From: Candidatus Acidiferrum typicum
Lineage (GTDB): Bacteria; Acidobacteriota; Terriglobia; Acidiferrales; UBA7541
Direction of reading: 5' to 3'
NCBI GenBank assembly: GCA_025463055.1
Contig: JAOAPV010000001.1
Location: 1 to 33,833, forward strand
Length of the DNA stretch: 33,833 nucleotides
The notes under the pieces were generated by a model. The model saw only the letters and a program-made list of their open reading frames with translations. It ran no database searches and had not been told where the DNA came from. Positions 8,861-16,515 of this stretch are shown here, one piece after another. Numbering within the stretch: the first letter of the stretch is position 1; each line of letters starts with the position of its first letter. Made by a program: the position numbers and the translations under genes.

Positions 8861-9452
8861 GAGAATTCTAGATCTTGCAGGCGCCATTCTCGGTTTGGCG
8901 GGTTTCGGCCTGCCAATGGTGATGATGGCAGGGCTGATTCGCCTCCGCATGGGGTCGCCAGTGCTGTATCGAGTCATTCGTCCAGGCCTGCACGCTCACC
9001 CATTTCTTTTGCATAAATTCAGGACGATGAGAGACCTTGTAGATGCAACGGGAAGATCCCTGTCGGACAAAGATCGGATCACGCCGCTCGGCCGGATCCT
9101 CCGCAAGACCAGTCTTGACGAGTTGCCGCAGCTGATCAATGTCCTAAAGGGAGACATGAGCCTTGTCGGTCCCCGCCCGCTGAAGATCGAATACTTGAGC
9201 CTCTACACTCCGCAACAGGCTCGTCGTCATGAGGTAAAGCCTGGGATTACCGGCCTGGCCCAGATCAAAGGGCGTAATTCGTTGAGCTGGGACGAGAGGT
9301 TTGCTCTGGACGTTTGGTACGTCGATCACGCGAACTTGGCTTTTGATCTGCGAATCTTGCTACAGACGGTTGTCAACCTGCTCAGACGCGACAGCGTCAG
9401 CCCAGACGGCGATCTCGACGTGCCCTCGTTCACCGGAAGTCTGTCGGACTAA
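8835..9452 (+). CDS. PglC-like polyprenyl-phosphate phosphoglycosyl transferase
   Basis: A small monotopic phosphoglycosyl transferase of 205 aa, the minimal length of the PglC type. It moves a sugar-1-phosphate from a UDP-sugar onto undecaprenyl phosphate and so starts glycan assembly. Visible features are the amphipathic or re-entrant N-terminal helix ([19 protein letters not shown]), FLLHKFRTM, and [16 protein letters not shown]. The catalytic Asp-Glu pair is at residues 95-96. MSLVGPRPL and [14 protein letters not shown] follow. The start is GTG 8835, 26 nt inside the GT4 gene. With the PglD-like gene downstream it points to a diamino- or amino-dideoxy-sugar at the reducing end, as in bacillosamine systems. 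That sugar identity is inference. Confidence 0.93.
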   Translation: MSDLNLVIKRILDLAGAILGLAGFGLPMVMMAGLIRLRMGSPVLYRVIRPGLHAHPFLLHKFRTMRDLVDATGRSLSDKDRITPLGRILRKTSLDELPQLINVLKGDMSLVGPRPLKIEYLSLYTPQQARRHEVKPGITGLAQIKGRNSLSWDERFALDVWYVDHANLAFDLRILLQTVVNLLRRDSVSPDGDLDVPSFTGSLSD

Positions 9453-9528
9453 TCACGCGCAATGTGGCCTTCCTCTTGGCGTGCCCTGTCGTCCCTCTTA
9501 GCGACGGCTTCTCGTTAGACATCGAATC

Positions 9529-10614
9529 ATGAATGTCATGCTCACATGTGCTGGCCGGCGTAACTATCTGGTTCAATCGTTCCAGGAAGCGCTCAGGGGC
9601 CGCGGGCAGGTGTTTGCGGCTGACGCCTGCGCGGACGCTCCGGCCTTAAGGCAAGCCGACAAATCCTTTCTAATACCGTCCGTGGACCAGGCTGCCTACA
9701 TCGACACCGTGCTCACCATTTGCCAGCAGCACCGCGTTCTTTTGCTGATCTCGCTGAATGATCTCGAACTGCAAATTCTCGCAAAGCACATCACCCGCTT
9801 TCGTGACGTGGGAACCATTCCGGTCATCTCGTCTTCGGAGGTTGTTGATACGTGCTTCGATAAGTGGGAAGCCTTTAAGTTCCTGAAGGCTTCCGATCTC
9901 GATACGCCTAACACCTACCTATCGCTGTCGGACGCCCTCGAATCCCTCGCTCGAGGGGAGATTACTTTCCCTCTGGTGGTCAAACCTCGTTGGGGAACTG
10001 CGTCTATTGATATTCAGTACTCGGAGGATGATGAAGAGCTGGACCTAGATTATACGCGGGCAAAGAAACGTCTTTCACGGACAATCTTGCGGGACATTAG
10101 TGCGACCGATCTTGACAGATGCATCCTGATTCAGAAGCAATTGTGCGGGCCGGAATATGGACTAGATATCGTAAATGACCTCAAAGGTCATTACGTTTGT
10201 ACCTTTGTCAAACGGAAGCTCGCGATGCGGGCCGGAGAAACGGATCGCGCGATTACTGTCGAAAGTGACTGGCTCGAAGGTATCGGTGGCGTAATCGGCC
10301 GCAAGCTTGGCCACATCGGAGTTCTCGACTGCGATGCAATCGTTATCCACGATAAATGTTACGTGCTTGATATGAATCCGCGCTTTGGCGGCGGTTATCC
10401 GTTCTCGCATATAGCAGGCGCCAATTTGCCGGCAGTCTTGCTAGCGTGGGCCAATCGGGAAGAGCCTCATGCTGATTGGCTCAAAGTTCAACCCAACATC
10501 ACGGCTTCCAAGTGCGATGGGCTCGTTATGGTGGACAACAAACCACGGACACGGCAACAAGCCATGCGCCGGTTGGATTCTGTCAAGGATGATAGCGTCG
10601 TTCTGAATGATTGA
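9529..10614 (+). CDS. ATP-grasp ligase (carbamoyl-phosphate-synthase-like)
   Basis: A stand-alone ATP-grasp enzyme of 361 aa. The pre-ATP-grasp domain starts MNVMLTCAGRRNYLVQSF. The ATP-grasp fold shows FPLVVKPRWGTASIDI (ATP-contacting lysine and loop) and LDMNPRFGGGYPFSHIAGA, where the Asn and preceding acidic residue bind metal. Enzymes of this kind join a carboxylate, via an acyl phosphate, to an amine. Similar proteins are common in polysaccharide loci next to sugar transferases. Here it may couple an amino acid or other carboxylate to an amino sugar. It is not a full carB, being about one third of the length with one ATP-grasp unit. Substrates cannot be read from the sequence. Confidence 0.82.
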   Translation: MNVMLTCAGRRNYLVQSFQEALRGRGQVFAADACADAPALRQADKSFLIPSVDQAAYIDTVLTICQQHRVLLLISLNDLELQILAKHITRFRDVGTIPVISSSEVVDTCFDKWEAFKFLKASDLDTPNTYLSLSDALESLARGEITFPLVVKPRWGTASIDIQYSEDDEELDLDYTRAKKRLSRTILRDISATDLDRCILIQKQLCGPEYGLDIVNDLKGHYVCTFVKRKLAMRAGETDRAITVESDWLEGIGGVIGRKLGHIGVLDCDAIVIHDKCYVLDMNPRFGGGYPFSHIAGANLPAVLLAWANREEPHADWLKVQPNITASKCDGLVMVDNKPRTRQQAMRRLDSVKDDSVVLND

Positions 10615-10663
10615 GCCAATCGGAAGCGTATTGCCGGATCGTTAATATCGAGGAGGGCCTTCG

Positions 10664-11923
10664 ATGACAAACCTAAATAGCCAAGTAGCGATCGTTGGTG
10701 CCGGCCCGTCTGGATTGGCGGCCGCCGCGCACCTACGGTCAGCGAATGTGGACCTACGCGTGTTCGGCAAGGTGATGGAGTTCTGGGAGCGCCACATGCC
10801 GGCGGGCATGCTCCTCCGCTCGTACTGGGAGGCTTGTCACATTTCTGATCCAAATGGCGACTTGACCCTTGATCGATACGAACGAGCGCGGGGTGTTCAG
10901 TTGCCGAGGCCGGTGCGGCGGGACGATTTCATCAACTATGGGCAATGGTTTCAGCGTGAAGCGGTACCCGACGTGGACGGCCGCCGCGTCACACGAATCG
11001 AAGCCGCCTCCAAATGCTTTCGCGTGATGTTGGAGGACGGTGAGTCGGTCTGGGCGCAGCGCGTTGTCATTGCAACAGGGGTCGGCTCATTCGCCTGGCG
11101 GCCGCGCCAGTTCAACGCCGTGCCACGCACGCTCGCCTCGCACTCTTCCGACCACTGCGATCTCGGCCGGTTCGCCGGTCTGCGCGTGGTCGTAGTGGGT
11201 GGAGGGCAGAGTGCGCTCGAGTCGGCGGCGCTGCTGCACGAGTCGGGAGCCGCTGTCGAGGTCATCGTGCGGGCACCTGGAGTCCACTGGCTCCGATACG
11301 GCACGCGGCTGCACACGTGGCTGCATAATCAAGCGAATCCCCTCCGATGGATATTATATCCACCGTCCAACTCCAACATAGGCCCACCCGGTGTGAACTG
11401 GATCGTCGATACACCAGACCTGTTCAGGCGGCTACCCTTCGCGGTTCACTCCCGAATCAAACGGCGTGCGATCCGGCCGGCTGGCTCAGGCTGGTTACCG
11501 CCCCGAATGAATGGGGTAAGAATCACGACCGGCCGCGTCATCATGTCCGCTAGCCCCGTCGGCCAGCAAGTCCGGCTGAGGCTCGATGATGGGACCGAAC
11601 GCTGTGTCGACCACATTTTCCTCGCTACTGGTTACCACTTCGATATTTCTCGCTGTACGTTTCTTGCACCGAATTTGGTGCGGTCGCTGCGCCTCATCGA
11701 CGGCTACCCTGAGCTTACGGCGGGATTCGAAGCCTCACTCCCTGGGCTGCATTTTCTTGGAGCGTTCGCTGTCGGAACTTTCGGGCCGCTCATGAGCCAT
11801 GTCGCAGGCACCAAGTATGCCGCGAGCGCACTCACTCGTTGCATCCTCGAACAGCCAGCCAATTCCAGAAGCAGGGTCGCGTCGCATGAGTGGGACGGGT
11901 TAGCACAAACCCCCGATGGTTGA
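10664..11923 (+). CDS. FAD/NAD(P)H-dependent oxidoreductase, monooxygenase-like
   Basis: A two-dinucleotide-fold flavoprotein of 419 aa. The N-terminal FAD-binding loop is VAIVGAGPSGLAAAAH. A second Rossmann loop, VVVVGGGQSALESAALL at about residue 180, should bind NAD(P)H, and DHIFLATGYHFDIS is the conserved C-terminal strand. The GGGQSA type of second loop occurs in SidA-like N-hydroxylases and related urate-hydroxylase-like proteins, so hydroxylation of an amine or amino acid is possible but not shown. The start is firm: AGGAGG lies 9 nt before ATG 10664. It sits 49 nt after the ATP-grasp gene in the same operon, suggesting a part in making or modifying the glycan substituent. Confidence 0.8.
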   Translation: MTNLNSQVAIVGAGPSGLAAAAHLRSANVDLRVFGKVMEFWERHMPAGMLLRSYWEACHISDPNGDLTLDRYERARGVQLPRPVRRDDFINYGQWFQREAVPDVDGRRVTRIEAASKCFRVMLEDGESVWAQRVVIATGVGSFAWRPRQFNAVPRTLASHSSDHCDLGRFAGLRVVVVGGGQSALESAALLHESGAAVEVIVRAPGVHWLRYGTRLHTWLHNQANPLRWILYPPSNSNIGPPGVNWIVDTPDLFRRLPFAVHSRIKRRAIRPAGSGWLPPRMNGVRITTGRVIMSASPVGQQVRLRLDDGTERCVDHIFLATGYHFDISRCTFLAPNLVRSLRLIDGYPELTAGFEASLPGLHFLGAFAVGTFGPLMSHVAGTKYAASALTRCILEQPANSRSRVASHEWDGLAQTPDG

Positions 11924-11970
11924 ACGCACACGACGAATCATCAGCAGCAACGCTCTCGGTTAGATTCTAG

Positions 11971-12115
11971 GCACGTCGCACTATCTCGCCGGCGCTGCTC
12001 TTCCTTCTCGCCCAACTGGTTCTAAGGAATGGCTTCAAGCTAGTGCTGACAGGTGAAGGTGCAGACGAAATTGGGCGGATCCGACATCTTCAGACTTGGA
12101 GGCGACTTAGCACGC
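11971..12115 (+). pseudogene. Asparagine synthetase B (amidotransferase) remnant
   Basis: Reading from 11971 gives SPALLFLLAQLVLRNGFKLVLTG with GEGADE directly after it. This matches the PPi-loop region of the glutamine-hydrolysing asparagine synthase family (usually SPAPLFLLSRLVR...GFKVVLTGEGADE). Just after GADE the frame fails. If one A of the run at 12067-12070 is dropped, the sequence continues LGGSDIFRLGGDLAR, as expected for the family's LGGYDIF segment. A TAG precedes it at 11968 and another follows at 12116. Only about 50 residues of a ~600-aa enzyme remain. GTG 12043 inside it opens a frame that runs into the next gene and could mislead start calling. Confidence 0.72.
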
Positions 12116-12225
12116 TAGACCGAATGGAGGGCTCTCGAGCACCTATTCGAGAAGGATCCCAGAAACTGCCGTGCCCAATCGCATGGAGGGAGGATCGCGA
12201 CGATAACGCAACGGAGTCGGAAATC

Positions 12226-12984
12226 ATGCCAGAACCTGAAGTCCCAAAGGGAAACGCTGCAACGGAAGGCATCCTGAATGTCAGCAATGTTGCCTGCAAG
12301 CGCGAATTGGTAATCGTCGGCGCGGGCGGATACGGATCGGTGGCCGCCTCAGTCGCCGACGACATCAACGCGCTGGCATATAAGCACGATCAGGAGCCTC
12401 CTTGGGACGTGGTCGGCTATGCGGACAGCGACGCGACAAAAATAGGAAGGCGTCATGCCGGACGTGCCGTTCTCGGGACCATCGAAGAAATGGGCCGCGA
12501 TTTCCATGGACGCGACATATGGTTTTTCTGCGCGATCGGCGAAAACGATGTGCGCGCAAAAATTGTACGGATTGCGGAGGAATTTGGATGGAAACCCGCA
12601 ACGTTAGTGCACCCGACGGCCGTTCTGGCCAGCAACGTAGAAATCGGCGCCGGTAGCTACATCGGACCGGTTTCTGTCATCTCTGTCAATACAAAAATCG
12701 GCGCTCACGTCGTCGTCGACATGCACGTGTCGATTGGCCATGATGCAGTGCTAAACGATTTTTGTGCGGTTTTCCCGGGCGCCCGGATCTCCGGCTGCTG
12801 CTGCCTCGGAGAATACGCACTTGTCGGATCCAATGCGACACTATTGCCGGGAACGCGCGTGGGTGAACGCGCCGTTGTGGGAGCGAGTTCGCTAGCACAC
12901 GGCTTGGTCGAGCCAGATACCACAATTCTCGGCGTTCCTGGACGAGTCGTTCACCGACGCAGAAGTTCGTTATCTCGCCAGTAG
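12226..12984 (+). CDS. NeuD/PglD-family acyltransferase (hexapeptide), copy 1
   Basis: An acetyl- or acyltransferase of 252 aa in the sugar O/N-acetyltransferase NeuD family. The N-terminal Rossmann-like sugar-nucleotide domain has LVIVGAGGYGSVAASVADD and VVGYADSD. The C-terminal left-handed beta-helix is a series of hexapeptide repeats (VEIGAGSYIGP, TKIGAHVVVD). The active-site histidine is likely H172 in SIGHDAVLNDF, and the end is ILGVPGRVV. ATG 12226 was chosen because GGAG lies 9 nt upstream and because the longer frame from GTG 12043 begins inside an asparagine-synthetase remnant. A short extra N-terminus (about 25 residues) precedes the first strand. It may acylate an amino sugar, or transfer an activated acyl group from the carrier protein; the latter is inference. 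Confidence 0.85.
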   Translation: MPEPEVPKGNAATEGILNVSNVACKRELVIVGAGGYGSVAASVADDINALAYKHDQEPPWDVVGYADSDATKIGRRHAGRAVLGTIEEMGRDFHGRDIWFFCAIGENDVRAKIVRIAEEFGWKPATLVHPTAVLASNVEIGAGSYIGPVSVISVNTKIGAHVVVDMHVSIGHDAVLNDFCAVFPGARISGCCCLGEYALVGSNATLLPGTRVGERAVVGASSLAHGLVEPDTTILGVPGRVVHRRRSSLSRQ

Positions 12985-13093
12985 ATTCGACGGAAGGCGC
13001 CCCGGCAGCACCGGACCAATCACCTCACGTTACGCGAGATCTGCGATCGAAAAACGGCGGGCCAGGCCGGAATTTCGCGGCAGATCTAAACGC

Positions 13094-13768
13094 ATGATCA
13101 TGATGGTGAAGCTCAAGACTATCTACGTTTATGGTGCGGGCGGCCACGGGAAAGTGGTCGCCGATGTCCTGCGAGCGGCGAGACGTCCGCCCGCGGGATT
13201 TCTCGACGATTCGGCGTTCCGCTGTCGAGTGCCCCCCCTCGGTCTCCCGGTGTTGGATGCCAGGCAGTGGATGAGCAGAATCGAAGTCTGCGGTGAAATT
13301 GGCGTGGCATTGGGGATCGGTGACAACCGGGCACGCCAGGAAGTTGCAGACCTTTGTCGGTGCAGTGGGTTCAAGATTGTGACGGCTGTTCATCCAGCCG
13401 CCGTGCTTTCTACGGCCGCGAGAATTGGCGCCGGAACGGTTGTTATGCCATTGGCCGTGGTGAATGCGGATGCACGCCTCGGCGAGGGCGTCATCATCAA
13501 CACAGGTGCGGTGATCGAACACGACTGCGTCGTCGGCGACTATGCCCACATCTCCCCGAATGCCGTTCTGGGCGGCAGAGTACACGTCGGGTCTTTTTCC
13601 CACCTGGGTTTGGGAGCTGCAGTTCTTCCGGGAGTCTGCATCGGCTCACGAAGCATCATCGGCGCCGGTGCAGTGGTCGTCCGCGATATTCCGGATGATG
13701 TCGTGGCCATGGGCGTGCCCGCGCGCGTCTCGAAGAGAGTGTGCAGCAAGGTGTCCGCAAGCACATGA
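13094..13768 (+). CDS. NeuD/PglD-family acyltransferase (hexapeptide), copy 2
   Basis: A 224-aa protein very close in design to PglD, the UDP-4-amino-sugar N-acetyltransferase. IYVYGAGGHGKVVADVL and GFLDDS form the N-terminal sugar-binding fold. The hexapeptide helix includes INTGAVIEHDCVVGDYAHIS, whose H143 is the expected general base, and the end is VVVRDIPDDVVAMGVPARV. ATG 13094 was used; ATG 13100 and 13103 are in frame and equally possible. It is clearly diverged from copy 1 rather than a recent duplicate, so the two probably act on different amines or donors. With the PglC-like gene it supports an N-acylated amino-dideoxy sugar. The matching dehydratase and aminotransferase are not in this window. 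Confidence 0.9.
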   Translation: MIMMVKLKTIYVYGAGGHGKVVADVLRAARRPPAGFLDDSAFRCRVPPLGLPVLDARQWMSRIEVCGEIGVALGIGDNRARQEVADLCRCSGFKIVTAVHPAAVLSTAARIGAGTVVMPLAVVNADARLGEGVIINTGAVIEHDCVVGDYAHISPNAVLGGRVHVGSFSHLGLGAAVLPGVCIGSRSIIGAGAVVVRDIPDDVVAMGVPARVSKRVCSKVSAST

Positions 13769-13838
13769 AGTCGGGGAGCACGAAAATCCAAACTGTGCCC
13801 GGTCTCGACCATCGACAATCTGAAGAGGAGCAGTAACC

Positions 13839-14861
13839 ATGACCGTCTATGACGAATCGCCAATCGAAATCTTCTCAACGAGCCCGCAGTCGAAAGACCT
13901 CCCGCGCGAAACCTATATGCAACAGGTCATCAATGTGGCTCGTTGGAGTGAAGAGGCCGGCTGCACCGCCGTACTGGTGTACACGGATAATTCTCTCATC
14001 GACCCTTGGTTAGTGTCGCAGATCATTCTACAGAACACTGAGCGGCTCTGCCCCTTGATTGCGATTCAACCGGTTTATATGCATCCGTACACGGCAGCTA
14101 AGATGATCGCCAGCTTTGGCCACCTTTACAGACGTCGCGTTTACCTGAACATGGTTGCTGGGGGGTTTAAGAATGATCTTCTCGCCCTCAACGACACGAC
14201 GCCACACGATGACCGTTACGCCAAGCTGATCGAATACACCACGATCATTAAGCTGCTTCTCTCAAGCCAGGATCCGGTCTCCTTTGCGGGCAAGTTCTAC
14301 AAAGTGGAGAAACTCAGAATGTCACCGCCCCTGGCCACAGAATTGTTCCCCGGAATCCTGATCTCCGGTTCCTCCGACGCGGGGCTGACAGCAGCGAAAG
14401 CCATCGGTGCCGTGGCAGTCCAATATCCCAAGCCCGCGAAGGAATGCGAACACATTGGTTTCTCAGACGGCTTGCAGGCTGGAGTGCGCATCGGGATTAT
14501 CGCGCGAGAGCGCAGCGCAGGCGCCTGGGCTGTTGCGTGCGACCGATTCCCCGGCGATCGCAAAGGACAGATTGCGCATGAACTCGCCATGAAAGTCTCG
14601 GACTCGCACTGGCACATGCAGCTTTCCGAGATGGCAAAAGAAATCCGGTCGACCCAGAGCGTGTACTGGATGTGGCCCTTCGAAAACTACAAGACCTTCT
14701 GCCCCTATCTGGTCGGCAGCTATCAGGAAGTCTCGGAGGAGCTCTCTGGTTACCTGCAAATTGGCTATCGCACATTCATTTTGGATATACCACCGAACCG
14801 GGAAGAGCTCCGAAACGTTCAGATTGTTTTCCAAATGGCGTCGGAACGCGCACTCCCATGA
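13839..14861 (+). CDS. Luciferase-like (LLM) flavin-dependent oxidoreductase
   Basis: A 340-aa TIM-barrel protein of the bacterial luciferase/alkanesulfonate monooxygenase (SsuD) family, expected to use reduced FMN and O2. Visible family features are WSEEAGCTAVLVYTDNSLIDP, the RRRVYLNMVAGGFKNDL strand, HDDRYAKLIEY, VSFAGKFYKVEKL and the flavin-phosphate turn ISGSSDAG. GAGGAG upstream of ATG 13839 supports the start. Its stop overlaps the next start as ATGA, so translation with the adenylation enzyme is probably coupled. That pairing suggests it oxidises a carrier-bound or free amino acid, or the finished acyl group, rather than acting as a sulfonate monooxygenase. The substrate is unknown. 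Confidence 0.86.
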   Translation: MTVYDESPIEIFSTSPQSKDLPRETYMQQVINVARWSEEAGCTAVLVYTDNSLIDPWLVSQIILQNTERLCPLIAIQPVYMHPYTAAKMIASFGHLYRRRVYLNMVAGGFKNDLLALNDTTPHDDRYAKLIEYTTIIKLLLSSQDPVSFAGKFYKVEKLRMSPPLATELFPGILISGSSDAGLTAAKAIGAVAVQYPKPAKECEHIGFSDGLQAGVRIGIIARERSAGAWAVACDRFPGDRKGQIAHELAMKVSDSHWHMQLSEMAKEIRSTQSVYWMWPFENYKTFCPYLVGSYQEVSEELSGYLQIGYRTFILDIPPNREELRNVQIVFQMASERALP

Positions 14862-16498
14862 AGGGCTTGCTCCAAGACTGGGTCAGCCAGCAGGCCCAAT
14901 GGCGACCTGAGGCAGTCGCCGTTGTCCTGGGGACGGAAAAACTCACCTACGGTCAGTTGGAGAGGGCGAGCAATCAGCTCGCGCGACTGCTAAAAAAGGC
15001 CGGTTGCCAGACAGGCGATCGCGTGTGTTTCCTAATGCCCAAGTCACCGGTAGCTATCGTAAGCATGATCGGGATTCTGAAGGCCGGTTGCATCCACGTG
15101 CCTCTGGACCCGGCAAGCCCCTCTCTGCGGACGCGCAGGATCTTGGAATCGTGCGAAAACCGCTGGATCCTGGCAGCGGGGCAGGTCCTCCCTTTGCTCT
15201 GCGAGCTGTTAGATGACCCTTCTCTTCGTACTCGCATCTCCGTAGTATGGCTGCAACACCAGCAACCCTCGACCGCGAATTTTCCGGTGGAGTTGTCCGT
15301 GGATGATCTCGCGCTTATGGACCCAACTCCGCTCCCGCAGCAGGCCTCGAGCGCGGATCCGGCGCACATACTGTTCACGTCCGGTTCAACGGGGATGCCC
15401 AAAGGGGTCGTCATCACACACTCGAATGTGGAGCATTTTGTCGAATGGGGACTCCGGCATTTTGGGATTGACTCGTCGGACCGGCTTTCCGGCCATACGC
15501 CGCTCCATTTCGATCTTTCTACCTTTGATGTGTTTGGAACGTTCGCAGCTGGAGCCGAATTGCACATGCTGCCCCACGAGGCAGCATTGTCCCCGCTCAC
15601 GCTAGCCGAATTCATCCGCAACCAGGAACTGACGCAGTGGTTTTCTGTTCCTTCGGTATTGAATTACATGGCGAAGTTCGACGTGGTTAAATTCCGAGAC
15701 TTTCCCGGGCTGCGCCGTGTGCTGTGGTGCGGTGAAGTGCTGCCTTTGCCAGTGTTGTACTACTGGATGCGACGTTTGCCTCACGTCCGTTTCACAAATC
15801 TGTACGGCCCCACCGAGACTACCATCGCCAGCAGTTTCTACGACGTACCGGCATGCCCAACAGATGGGAGGGGCTCCATCCCCATCGGCAAAGCCTGCGA
15901 CGGCGAAGAATTGATAATTCTCAACCAAAATCTCCAGCCCGTATCTTCGGCCGAGATTGGCGATCTCTATATTGGCGGAGTTGGAGTGAGCCCCGGCTAC
16001 TGGCGTAATCCAGACAAGACAGCGGCCGCCTTCATTCACGACCCTCGCAGCGACAATCCGAATGATCGCATCTATCGGACCGGGGATCTAGCCCGGCGCG
16101 ATGAGGATGGCCTCCTGTATTTCATTGGCCGCAACGACACGCAGGTTAAGAGCCGGGGGTACCGCATCGAATTGGGCGAGATCGAGGCAGCCTTAAGCTC
16201 TTTGGCGTGCTTGCAAGAAAGTGCCGTCGTTGTGATCGACCGGGACAGCTTCGAGGGCTGTCTCATTTGCTGTGCCTACGTCCAGCAGCCTGGTTCGCAC
16301 CCCACCCCCAGCAGCCTGCGCAAGGAATTGGGAAAACAGATTCCGAGCTACATGATTCCCGTTCGATGGATGGTCTCTTCGGCGTTACCAAAGAATGCCA
16401 ACGGCAAGATCGACAGGTCGAAGCTCAAGGAGCTCTTTCTTGAAGCAGAAACGCGTGGATCGACGAAGAATGGCCGAACACGTGTAGCGCGCGCATAG
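14858..16498 (+). CDS. Stand-alone amino acid adenylation enzyme (NRPS A-domain / DltA-like)
   Basis: A 546-aa ANL-superfamily enzyme without condensation or carrier domains. Core motifs are all present: A3 LFTSGSTGMPKGV (172-184), A4 HFDLSTFDVF, A5 NLYGPTETTI (~312), A7 YRTGDLARRDEDG, A8 GRNDTQVKSRGYRIELGEIE and A10 NGKIDR with catalytic K517. D219 in A4 is at the site that holds the substrate amino group in amino-acid-activating A-domains, so the substrate is likely an amino acid. The enzyme should form aminoacyl-AMP and charge the carrier protein encoded two genes downstream, as DltA does for DltC. ATG 14858 overlaps the previous stop as ATGA; the longer frame upstream only shadows the LLM gene. 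The specificity code was not decoded. Confidence 0.93.
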   Translation: MKGLLQDWVSQQAQWRPEAVAVVLGTEKLTYGQLERASNQLARLLKKAGCQTGDRVCFLMPKSPVAIVSMIGILKAGCIHVPLDPASPSLRTRRILESCENRWILAAGQVLPLLCELLDDPSLRTRISVVWLQHQQPSTANFPVELSVDDLALMDPTPLPQQASSADPAHILFTSGSTGMPKGVVITHSNVEHFVEWGLRHFGIDSSDRLSGHTPLHFDLSTFDVFGTFAAGAELHMLPHEAALSPLTLAEFIRNQELTQWFSVPSVLNYMAKFDVVKFRDFPGLRRVLWCGEVLPLPVLYYWMRRLPHVRFTNLYGPTETTIASSFYDVPACPTDGRGSIPIGKACDGEELIILNQNLQPVSSAEIGDLYIGGVGVSPGYWRNPDKTAAAFIHDPRSDNPNDRIYRTGDLARRDEDGLLYFIGRNDTQVKSRGYRIELGEIEAALSSLACLQESAVVVIDRDSFEGCLICCAYVQQPGSHPTPSSLRKELGKQIPSYMIPVRWMVSSALPKNANGKIDRSKLKELFLEAETRGSTKNGRTRVARA

Positions 16499-16515
16499 GA
16501 AGGGTGCGGGCTGAA

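Noticed and set aside
12043-12225. N-terminal extension of the first NeuD gene
   Set aside because: The first residues are a piece of asparagine synthetase; a better start with GGAG lies at 12226.
14672-14857. N-terminal extension of the adenylation enzyme
   Set aside because: It lies inside the LLM gene in another frame; ATG 14858 overlaps the LLM stop and begins the adenylation domain.
14974-15621. Minus-strand 215-codon frame
   Set aside because: Antisense shadow of the adenylation gene, serine/arginine-rich and without a ribosome site.
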